Part shown: positions 10,298 to 16,922 of the stretch, in pieces | How positions within the stretch are numbered: the stretch's first letter is position 1 | Layout of the letters: each line of letters starts with the position of its first letter | Assembly (NCBI RefSeq): GCF_900142765.1 | Contig: NZ_FRCB01000002.1 | Span: 124,001 to 188,000, forward strand | Length of the DNA stretch: 64,000 nt | Direction of reading: 5' to 3' | Source: Roseovarius litoreus | GTDB taxonomy: Bacteria; Pseudomonadota; Alphaproteobacteria; Rhodobacterales; Rhodobacteraceae | Notes under the pieces: generated by a model | What the model saw: the letters and a program-made list of their open reading frames with translations, nothing else | Told to the model about the DNA's origin: nothing | The model's database searches: none | Program-made: the position numbers and the translations under genes

Positions 10298-10338
10298 GCG
10301 GGGCCGTGCATTGCGCATCGGCCCCGCGCAGCTCATTT
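10298..10338 (+). terminator. Possible intrinsic terminator after the fasciclin gene
   Basis: A perfect 9-bp stem GCGGGGCCG/CGGCCCCGC (10298-10306 with 10319-10327) encloses a 12-nt loop that can itself form a 3-bp stem. A CATTTTT run ends at 10338. The T run is about 6 nt beyond the stem, so termination may be partial and msrB may be read through. Confidence 0.5.
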
Positions 10339-10369
10339 TTGCCAGGTATAAAGCCAAAGGAGAGCCGCC

Positions 10370-10846
10370 ATGAACCGACGCAGAGCGATCGCAACGATCA
10401 TGACCGCAAGTGCGGTCCTGTCGATCTCCGGCAGGGGCGGGGCCGCGCCGGGCGCGTTCGAGGTGACCCGCACCGATGCCGAATGGAAAGCCATGCTCAG
10501 CGATCTGGAATACAAGGTGATGCGCAAGGAAGGCACCGAACGCGCCTTCACATCGCCCCTGCATGACCTCAAGACCGCCGGGACCTATCATTGCCGCGGG
10601 TGCGATCTTGCGCTTTATTCAAGCCAGCACAAGTTCGACAGCGGCACCGGCTGGCCCAGCTTCTGGCAAGCGGTCGACGATCAGGCCATCGGCACCAAAC
10701 GTGACTGGAAACTCGTCATTCCGCGCACGGAATGTCATTGCGCGCGCTGCGGCAGTCATCTGGGGCATATCTTCGACGACGGCCCTCAGCCGACCGGCAA
10801 GCGCCACTGCATCAACGGCGTCAGCCTGGTGTTCAAGCCAGCCTGA
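10370..10846 (+). CDS. msrB: Exported peptide-methionine (R)-S-oxide reductase MsrB
   Basis: A 158-residue enzyme that reduces methionine-R-sulfoxide in proteins. Zinc ligands are visible as C75/C78 (CRGC) and C124/C127 (CARC), and the catalytic cysteine is C147 in RHCINGVSL. The WPSFWQ motif that shapes the substrate pocket is at 95-100. The N-terminus MNRRRAIATIMTASAVLS looks like a twin-arginine-type signal, so this is probably a periplasmic enzyme, unlike most cytosolic MsrB proteins. An AAAGGAG ribosome site precedes it. Its place after sigma, anti-sigma and fasciclin genes suggests repair of oxidised envelope proteins under ECF control. Confidence 0.92.
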   Translation: MNRRRAIATIMTASAVLSISGRGGAAPGAFEVTRTDAEWKAMLSDLEYKVMRKEGTERAFTSPLHDLKTAGTYHCRGCDLALYSSQHKFDSGTGWPSFWQAVDDQAIGTKRDWKLVIPRTECHCARCGSHLGHIFDDGPQPTGKRHCINGVSLVFKPA

Positions 10847-10899
10847 TCCGAAGGATACCTGCCTCCGCTCGTGGTGATGGCGCTTCGATGCACCGAGAC

Positions 10900-10945
10900 G
10901 CGCGATTTTGAAATCGCGCTGGCAAGGCCATGTGAATGGCCTTGC
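10900..10945. terminator. Tandem hairpins between convergent msrB and the J-domain gene
   Basis: Two perfect inverted repeats stand side by side. The first, GCGCGATTT/AAATCGCGC (10900-10919), has only 2 nt between the arms. The second, GCAAGGCCAT/ATGGCCTTGC (10922-10945), has a 4-nt loop. They fill the gap between two convergent genes, so they probably act as a bidirectional transcription stop, though neither is followed by a clear T run. Confidence 0.55.
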
Positions 10946-10953
10946 GTCCCGCT

Positions 10954-11577
10954 TTACTTGAAATTGCGGCTCTGCTTGATCTGGTCCCAGGCCCAGACAA
11001 CCTGCTGCAGCTGTTCTTCCTGGCTGCGGTCCCCACCATTGATGTCGGGATGCAGCACCTTGATCAGCGCCTTGTAGGATTTCCGGATTTCCATCTTGGT
11101 CCAGTCGTCCTTGGCCTCGAGGATCTCGATCGCGCGCCGTTCCGTCGGCGGCAGCTTGCGCCCCCCGACCTTGGCGCGGCCCGGATTCTGCGTCGCATTG
11201 CCGCCAAGCACCTGATGGGGGTCTTCGATCCCCAGACGGGCCCACGCGCGCTGCTCGGGATCGACGAAAGCCTTTGTCTCGCGCTCCCAGACCTTGTCCT
11301 TGGACATCTGCGCGTTCATCTCGGCCTCGGTGGTGCCGTGGAAGAAGTTCCACTCCTGATTGTATTCGCGCACATGATCCTTGCAGAACCAGAAATACTC
11401 ATCCAGCACATCCGGAGCCTTGGGCGCGCGGTATTTGCCCGGCTCCTGACAGCCGTCTTTCTCGCAAATGCGCGTTGAGGTTTCGGACGCGCCCGACATG
11501 CCTCGGCGCCCGCGAGGATTCTTCTTCTTCGCCGACGAAACCGACATGTCGAAACCGAAGGGATCTGTCTTGGACAT
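10954..11577 (-). CDS. J-domain (DnaJ-like) protein
   Basis: A 207-residue cytosolic co-chaperone-like protein. The J domain is at the C-terminus (about residues 148-205), with the essential HPD motif in KVLHPDINGGD. The N-terminal 110 residues hold two pairs of possible metal ligands, CEKDGC (about 38-43) and CKDH (about 69-72), followed by conserved YNQEWNFFHG. That layout is common in an alphaproteobacterial J-protein family usually encoded close to cobS/cobT, as here. The client and the partner Hsp70 are not known from sequence. Its stop is convergent with msrB across a double hairpin. Confidence 0.88.
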   Translation of the reverse strand: MSKTDPFGFDMSVSSAKKKNPRGRRGMSGASETSTRICEKDGCQEPGKYRAPKAPDVLDEYFWFCKDHVREYNQEWNFFHGTTEAEMNAQMSKDKVWERETKAFVDPEQRAWARLGIEDPHQVLGGNATQNPGRAKVGGRKLPPTERRAIEILEAKDDWTKMEIRKSYKALIKVLHPDINGGDRSQEEQLQQVVWAWDQIKQSRNFK

Positions 11578-11805
11578 GGCTCTACCTTTGCGACTCGGAG
11601 GGTGGAGTTTATTGCAAACACGTGGAAATTGAAGGGGCGACGGACAAAAAAGTTTGTGTATCGGCCAGCATTATCTTTTATGCGCCATCAGCGTCAGGCC
11701 GCGTGCGATACCGGCAATCCACGCGCGGCTTATGGCGGATGACGCCCGGCTTGCGATACAGCGCAAAAGCCCCCGGGCATGATCCCTGCGGCCCGATGGC
11801 CTGAT

Positions 11806-12207
11806 CTAGCTTTGTGGCCTGTCGCCCTTGGTGGTGTCCTGCGCCGCGTCGCTTATGTCGTCCCGCGCGGAGAAAGGCCGGGGCACGTCCCCGCCCGCTG
11901 TCTCATCCTGTGTCATGTCTGGTCGTGTGCTCTGCGTTTCAACCCCCGTACGGGCTTCGGGCGCCGTCGTTACCTCGACCGCAAGGGCCCGCCGAAACAC
12001 CAGCACGCTGCGATAGACGGTATGGGTCGATGTCAGCCCCTGGCGTTCTTCAGACGGAAGGATGTCCGAGCGCTGATAGTCCCACCCCTCGGCTGCGAGC
12101 GCATTCATCACCTCTTCGAGAGCAAGAGCGAAACGCGGCCCGGGGCCTTTGACACCGGGGGCTTTCTTGCCGCGCGCCGGCGCAGGTATCACCTTGTATT
12201 CGTACAT
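11806..12207 (-). CDS. DUF4177 domain-containing protein
   Basis: A 133-residue protein starting MYEYKVIPAPARGKKAPG. The first 70 residues match the small DUF4177 fold (EYKVIPAP, then LNALAAEGWDYQRSDILPSEE-like text, then HTVYRSVLVFRR). The remaining 60 residues are hydrophilic and low-complexity, rich in Thr, Asp, Gln and Arg. The frame is open upstream to 12495 only because the DNA is GC-rich; that part overlaps the yeeE end and is not believed. The gene is on the same strand as yeeE but separated from it by a strong hairpin. The 228 bp between its stop and the J-domain gene start hold nothing recognisable. Function unknown. Confidence 0.72.
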   Translation of the reverse strand: MYEYKVIPAPARGKKAPGVKGPGPRFALALEEVMNALAAEGWDYQRSDILPSEERQGLTSTHTVYRSVLVFRRALAVEVTTAPEARTGVETQSTRPDMTQDETAGGDVPRPFSARDDISDAAQDTTKGDRPQS

Positions 12208-12266
12208 CACCACCCCCCGGAAACATCTGTCGGCCCGCATCCTATCGGCTGGGTCCGCAAGCACAA

Positions 12267-12296
12267 GGGCCCCGGCGCGGATCGCGGCCGGGGCCC
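12267..12296 (-). terminator. Probable terminator after the YeeE/YedE gene
   Basis: A perfect 10-bp stem GGGCCCCGGC/GCCGGGGCCC (12267-12276 with 12287-12296) encloses a 10-nt loop. It lies 33 bp beyond the minus-strand yeeE stop. The downstream T content is low (TTGTGCTT), so it may be a weak stop or an mRNA 3' end stabiliser. Confidence 0.5.
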
Positions 12297-12328
12297 TGAA
12301 CTCTGGGGCGAAGTGCGCTTTGTGTGCC

Positions 12329-13372
12329 TCACTCGGCCGGTTGAATTCCCGAGCGCAGGCTCTGCGCCGGACGCAGGACGCGGTCCATGAGAACACCACC
12401 CGCCACGATCGCGCCAATCGCAAGCAGCGCTGCAATGGACAGGGTGGGGATACCGGACAGGCCTGCGCCGACCGTGCAGCCTCCTGCCAGAACACCGCCC
12501 ACGCCCATCAGCACGGCACCAGCCAGATAGCGGCCTGTCTGCGCGGGGCTTTCAAAACTCTGCCAGCGAAAACCGCCAAACACCAAGGCCGCAATCAAAG
12601 CGCCGATCAGCACGCCACCCACAAGGCCCGCGCCGAAATTCGCCGGGATCGCGCTCGAGGCGACCGTGAAAAAGATGGCATCCGCCGCAGGGGCCGTGAA
12701 GGACAGCGATTCCATGGCGATGGGGTCGAACTCATCCTGCAGCACGAAGCCCGTGCCGACCCAGCCAAGCGGCACCAGCGCACCGATCAGCGCCGCCAGA
12801 ACCAGCGTTCCCGCCTTGTTGCCCGAACGGACCGCATAGATCAGCGCCGCCAGCGCGATCAGCCCCGCCCAGATCAGCGCATTGCCCGGCAATGCAGCCG
12901 TCTCGAGGCTCAAGGTGACCGACCCGAGCGTCGTGCGCAACGGGGCCAAAACGCCTTTCAGCGTGGCATGGGCGGTCAGCGCGAAGACCACCAGCACAAC
13001 CAGCGCCCGCAGATTGCCCGACCCCGTCAGAACCGTCATCCGCGACACGCAGCCGCGCGTCAGGATCATGCCCGCACCGAACATCAGACCGCCCACGATG
13101 ATCGCCACGACCGGCAGCTCCGCCGCCATGAAACGATGCGCGCCGAATCCGATCCAGCCCTGCGCCACGGCAGCCTGCGTGCCAAGAACCGCCACCGCCA
13201 TTGCGGTCAGCCAGACGCCCGCCGCCTGCCGGCGATCCTCGCCCACCAGCGCGCGGCGCAGGCAGAAGCGTGTCACTTGCGCCAAGGCCCCGAACACGAC
13301 GCCCAGACCAAGTGCGAACCAGACCGCCGCTTGCGGCGCGGTCAAGGTCTCGAAGCCCAGAGTTTCGAACAT
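12329..13372 (-). CDS. YeeE/YedE family (sulfur compound) membrane transporter
   Basis: A 347-residue inner-membrane protein with about nine hydrophobic segments. It belongs to the YeeE/YedE family, whose characterised member TsuA imports thiosulfate. Cysteines expected in the substrate path are present: TRFCLRRAL near the N-terminus, ILTRGCVSRM in the middle and AGGCTVGAGLSG near the C-terminus, arranged as two internal repeats. The ATG at 13372 has a GGGAGA ribosome site and is preferred to the ATG 33 nt upstream. An imperfect palindrome in the upstream region could be an operator. The substrate is inferred from the family only. Confidence 0.87.
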   Translation of the reverse strand: MFETLGFETLTAPQAAVWFALGLGVVFGALAQVTRFCLRRALVGEDRRQAAGVWLTAMAVAVLGTQAAVAQGWIGFGAHRFMAAELPVVAIIVGGLMFGAGMILTRGCVSRMTVLTGSGNLRALVVLVVFALTAHATLKGVLAPLRTTLGSVTLSLETAALPGNALIWAGLIALAALIYAVRSGNKAGTLVLAALIGALVPLGWVGTGFVLQDEFDPIAMESLSFTAPAADAIFFTVASSAIPANFGAGLVGGVLIGALIAALVFGGFRWQSFESPAQTGRYLAGAVLMGVGGVLAGGCTVGAGLSGIPTLSIAALLAIGAIVAGGVLMDRVLRPAQSLRSGIQPAE

Positions 13373-13424
13373 GGCGGTTCTCCCGGAGTTGGAATTTCGT
13401 TCCAAATGACGTGTTACACTCGCT

Positions 13425-13442
13425 TATTCAAGCATGTTAATA
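13425..13442. promoter_or_regulatory. Possible operator upstream of yeeE (imperfect 18-bp palindrome)
   Basis: The arms TATTCAAGC and ATGTTAATA form an imperfect inverted repeat whose outer bases match (TATT.A / T.AATA). It sits 53-70 bp upstream of the yeeE ATG and overlaps a plausible minus-strand promoter, TTAACA-16 bp-TGTAAC. AT-rich palindromes of this sort are used by ArsR-type sulfur regulators (BigR/SqrR), but no such regulator is encoded here. The rest of the 355-bp divergent gap (13373-13727) has no credible gene. Confidence 0.22.
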
Positions 13443-13727
13443 TGTATGATGGCATCCAGAGGTGGAACGATTTCCCATATTCTGCGCGCGCAAAGAATGC
13501 CTGTTCCAATAGGGGCGTCCATAGCGCCGCTGTGTTCGGCGCAGCGGCTCTCACCGGCAATAGCGGTTCTTTTCTTGTGACCTGCGCCCAGAACGCGCCG
13601 CGGCATGGGCGATGGCCCTCATGCAGCCCTTGGCCCTTGAATTCCGGCCCTGTGTGGCAGATGGTCCCTCTCGCCATTCGCGGCATGACGCTCCGTTTCA
13701 CCTCGCGCAGAAGGAAGATTTTCCCGC

Positions 13728-15002
13728 ATGATCGCCGAAACCCCCGGCCTGATGGATGCCGTCCGCTCCCGTTTTGCCCATGTCGAGACCTGCCCCTTCG
13801 AGGGACCCCGCATCTTCTTCGAGAATGCGGGCGGCGCGTTGCGGCTCAAATCCGTGATCGAAAGCTCTGCCGCCTATGCGGGCTATCCAGACAATCAGGG
13901 CCGTGACAACCCGGCATCGCAGGCCTTGATGGAGACCATCGCGCGCGGCAAGGCCGATATGGCGCTGTTTCTCAACGCGCCCGGTGGCCAGTGTTTCGTC
14001 GGCGAAAGCGGCACCGAGGTTTTGTTCCGACTGGTCCGTACCGCGGCTTTCGGCGCATCGGCGGGCGGGCAGATGATCGGCTCGACGCTGGAACATCCGG
14101 CCTCCGCCAGTGCCATGGCGCGGTGGGCCGAAGCAACGGGCCGCCCGCATATCCGCGTGCCCCATGACAATGCGACCGGCACCGTCACCGCCGAGGCCTA
14201 TCGCGCCGCCGTGACGCGCGACACGCGGGTGGCCACCATCGTGCACACCTCGCCGGTCACCGGCATGTCGGTCGATGTGGCGGCGGTTGCCGCCGTCATC
14301 CGCGAGATTGCGCCCGAGTGTTTCATCATTGTCGACGGCATTCAGCATGCCAGCCACGGCGCTGTGGATGTCGCCGCGATCGGCGCGGATGGCTATGCAC
14401 TCTCGCCCTACAAGATGTTTTCGCGCCATGGCTATGGGGTGGGCTGGGCCTCGGATCGGCTGACTGCCTGCCCGAAAGAGCAGATCGTCAATGGTCCCGC
14501 CGCCAACTGGGAAATGGGCACCCGCGACACCGGCGCCTATGCCACCTTCTCGGATGTGGTGGAGTATCTCGAGTGGTTGGGCGCGCGCTTCAGCGACAGC
14601 ACCGACAGGCGTACCCGGCTCGAGGCGGCGGCTCAGGCGATCCGCGCCCATGAGGAACATCTGATGCGCGCCATGCTGCAGGGCGTCGGCAATCTTCCGG
14701 GATTGGCGGATATGCCGGGTGTGCAGCTGATCGGCGGTGCCGCGATCGAGGGCCGCGAAGGCGTGGTCTCGCTTCGGCTTGACGGCATGGCCTCTGCCGA
14801 GCTGGTTCAGCATCTGCGCGACAACGGCATTCGCGTGCATATCCGCAAGAACGACCATTATTGCGGCAATATCCTCGACCCCCTGGGGCTCGAGGACTGC
14901 ATCCGCGTCTCGGTCTGCCACTACAACACCGAAGACGAGGTGCGCCGCTTCCTGTCGGCCATGACGCAGGCGGTGACCAAGGCGCAGCAGGGCGGAGACT
15001 AA
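13728..15002 (+). CDS. PLP-dependent class V aminotransferase (cysteine desulfurase-like fold)
   Basis: A 424-residue fold-type I PLP enzyme of the class V aminotransferase/NifS-SufS superfamily. The Schiff-base lysine is K229 (ALSPYKMF), the PLP pyridine-binding aspartate is D203 (IIVDGIQH), and an N-terminal block FFENAGGALRL (30-40) is typical. No flexible loop with the SufS catalytic cysteine is obvious, so it may not be a true desulfurase. An AAGGAAG ribosome site precedes the ATG. Its stop overlaps the stop of the convergent ABC permease gene by 4 bp. The substrate is unknown; proximity to the peptide-type ABC importer and M20 amidohydrolase suggests a small amino compound. Confidence 0.85.
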   Translation: MIAETPGLMDAVRSRFAHVETCPFEGPRIFFENAGGALRLKSVIESSAAYAGYPDNQGRDNPASQALMETIARGKADMALFLNAPGGQCFVGESGTEVLFRLVRTAAFGASAGGQMIGSTLEHPASASAMARWAEATGRPHIRVPHDNATGTVTAEAYRAAVTRDTRVATIVHTSPVTGMSVDVAAVAAVIREIAPECFIIVDGIQHASHGAVDVAAIGADGYALSPYKMFSRHGYGVGWASDRLTACPKEQIVNGPAANWEMGTRDTGAYATFSDVVEYLEWLGARFSDSTDRRTRLEAAAQAIRAHEEHLMRAMLQGVGNLPGLADMPGVQLIGGAAIEGREGVVSLRLDGMASAELVQHLRDNGIRVHIRKNDHYCGNILDPLGLEDCIRVSVCHYNTEDEVRRFLSAMTQAVTKAQQGGD

Positions 15003-15913
15003 CGGGGCGGCGCGCGGCGCGGGTCCAGCGCATCGCCAAGCGCATCGGCCATCCAGGTGACGCTCAGCACGGTCAACGAAATCGCCATCCCGGGCCAGAT
15101 CACCCGCCCGGGATAATCCAAGAGACCCGGCGCCGCATCACTGACCAATCGGCCCCATGTGGGGAAATCCGGTGGAAATCCCAGCCCAAGGAAGCTCAGG
15201 GCTGATTCCGTCAGGATCGCGCTGGCGATCCCCAGGCTCGCCGAGACTAGGATCGGCGCGGCCACATTGGGCAGGATATGGTGCAGGATCAGCCTTTTGT
15301 CCGACACGCCCATGGCACGGGCCGCGCGGATGAAATCGCGCTCTTTCAGCGCCAGCACCTCGGCGCGCACGATCCGTGCCGTGGTCATCCAGCTGGTGAT
15401 CCCGACCGCCCCGACGATCAGCACGAAAAGCCCTGCTTGCGGGCCAAGCCCCTCTGACAGCGCGTCGCGGAACAGCATCATCACCACCAGAAGCAGCGGC
15501 AGCAGCGGCAGCGACAAGAAAAGGTCCGTCAGCCGCATCAACGGCCCGTCCAGCCTCCGCGACAGGCCCGCCATCACCCCGATGAGCGTGCCCAGTCCAA
15601 GCGCCACCATCATTGCCGCGACCCCCACCGCGATCGAGACGCGCCCGCCTGTCAGCACCCGCGCCAGCATGTCCCGTCCCAGCTGATCGGTCCCCAGAGG
15701 ATGCGCCAGACCGGCTGGCGCATTGCGGTTGCCGAGATCGACCGCTGCCGGATCGACCGCCCAGAGCATCGCGCCGGGAAAGACCGCCATGCAGATGGCG
15801 GCAAAGACCATCCCTCCCGCGACAGCACCCCTATGCGCGCCGATCCGCCGCCACAGCAGGTGCGGCGCCGCCGCCGTCTTTGCGGCAGGGCGATGCGACA
15901 CAGGCTCAGTCAT
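14999..15913 (-). CDS. Peptide/opine-type ABC transporter permease (DppC/OppC-like)
   Basis: A 304-residue inner-membrane permease. An N-terminal hydrophobic segment is followed by HPLGTDQLGRDMLARVL, which is diagnostic of the DppC/OppC type. Four or five further membrane segments carry the BPD_transp_1 coupling motif near ERDFIRAARAMGVSDKRL (about 190-207). It is the third gene of a binding protein-permease-permease set, and its start overlaps the upstream permease by 8 nt. No ATPase gene follows: the neighbouring gene is convergent and overlaps its stop by 4 bp. Confidence 0.92.
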   Translation of the reverse strand: MTEPVSHRPAAKTAAAPHLLWRRIGAHRGAVAGGMVFAAICMAVFPGAMLWAVDPAAVDLGNRNAPAGLAHPLGTDQLGRDMLARVLTGGRVSIAVGVAAMMVALGLGTLIGVMAGLSRRLDGPLMRLTDLFLSLPLLPLLLVVMMLFRDALSEGLGPQAGLFVLIVGAVGITSWMTTARIVRAEVLALKERDFIRAARAMGVSDKRLILHHILPNVAAPILVSASLGIASAILTESALSFLGLGFPPDFPTWGRLVSDAAPGLLDYPGRVIWPGMAISLTVLSVTWMADALGDALDPRRAPPR

Positions 15914-16922
15914 GTGCGCCGATCCTGGGGTCCAGCAGACGGCAGGTCACATCGGCGGCCAGATTGGCCAGCACGATCAGCACCGCCATCAGGAAGGTCA
16001 CCGTGCGCACCACCGGCAGGTCATTGGCCTCGATCGACGAAATCAGCAGATGCCCCAACCCGTTGACCAGAAAGATCTGTTCGGTCACCACCGCGCCGCC
16101 AAAAACTTGCGGCAGCCCAAGGGCGATCACCGTGACAACCGGGATCATCGATTGCCGCAGCACATGCCGCGCCAGCACCGCCGCTTCGCTCAGCCCCTTG
16201 GACCGGGCGGTGCGCACGTGATCCATCTGCAGGTTCTCCAGCACCGCAGCCCTCGTGTAGCGCGCGATCAATGCCGTGGTCTGCACCGCCAGCACCGCGA
16301 CCGGCAGGATCATCTGCCGCGCCTGCACCCACAGATCGGACCAGCCGCGCACCTCATGGGTCGTGTCATAGATCGACGGCAGCCAGCCAAGCCAGACCGA
16401 GAACACCGCGATCAGCACCACCCCCGACAGGAACGGCGGCACCGAATAGGCCAGCATGGTCAAGGCGGTGCCCGCCCGGTCGAACACCGAATGCCGCCAC
16501 CAGGCCTGACAGATGCCAAGCGGCAGCGCGATGGCCACGCCCACCGCATAGGCCAGCCCGACCACCCACAGCGTCTGCGGCAGATGCGAGGCGACGATCT
16601 GCATCACCGGCGCGCGCGCCTGCCAACTCAGGATGCGCGGCTGCCCCGCGCTCAGCTGCGTGCCCAGAACGGCATCCAGCCCCGCCAGCGGCTCGATCAC
16701 GCAAAGCTGCCACAGCCACAGCCCGAAGCGCATATGCGCAGGCTCATCAAGCCCAAGCGCGCGGCGCATCTCTTGCTTGACCTCGTCGGGCACGGTCATC
16801 GGCACCTGCGCCATCGGATCGCCCGGCGCCAGCTCCATCAGTGCAAAGATCGCCAGCGCGAAGATCAGCAGCGTCGCGCTCGCGCGCCCGGCACTTCGGA
16901 TCAGGCCGCGGGCTTGCGTCAT
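15906..16922 (-). CDS. Peptide/opine-type ABC transporter permease (DppB/OppB-like)
   Basis: A 338-residue inner-membrane permease. It has the typical DppB N-terminus (a membrane segment followed by APGDPMA) and the EAA coupling loop around DHVRTARSKGLSEAAVLARHVLR (about 230-252), and it ends in RLLDPRIGA as DppB proteins do. The ATG at 16922 overlaps the stop of the substrate-binding protein gene (ATGA), so the frame's extension to 16970 is rejected. It is co-translated with its neighbours in a minus-strand operon. Confidence 0.92.
   Translation of the reverse strand: MTQARGLIRSAGRASATLLIFALAIFALMELAPGDPMAQVPMTVPDEVKQEMRRALGLDEPAHMRFGLWLWQLCVIEPLAGLDAVLGTQLSAGQPRILSWQARAPVMQIVASHLPQTLWVVGLAYAVGVAIALPLGICQAWWRHSVFDRAGTALTMLAYSVPPFLSGVVLIAVFSVWLGWLPSIYDTTHEVRGWSDLWVQARQMILPVAVLAVQTTALIARYTRAAVLENLQMDHVRTARSKGLSEAAVLARHVLRQSMIPVVTVIALGLPQVFGGAVVTEQIFLVNGLGHLLISSIEANDLPVVRTVTFLMAVLIVLANLAADVTCRLLDPRIGAHD

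Noticed and set aside
13414-13701. A 95-codon minus-strand frame in the yeeE/aminotransferase gap
   Set aside because: No ribosome site, no recognisable domain, and a composition unlike the neighbouring genes. It would also overlap the aminotransferase upstream region.
12149-13906. A 585-codon plus-strand open frame covering the yeeE region
   Set aside because: It is antisense to a clear membrane transporter gene. Its translation is Arg/His/Gln-rich low-complexity text without any domain, as expected from high-GC shadow frames.
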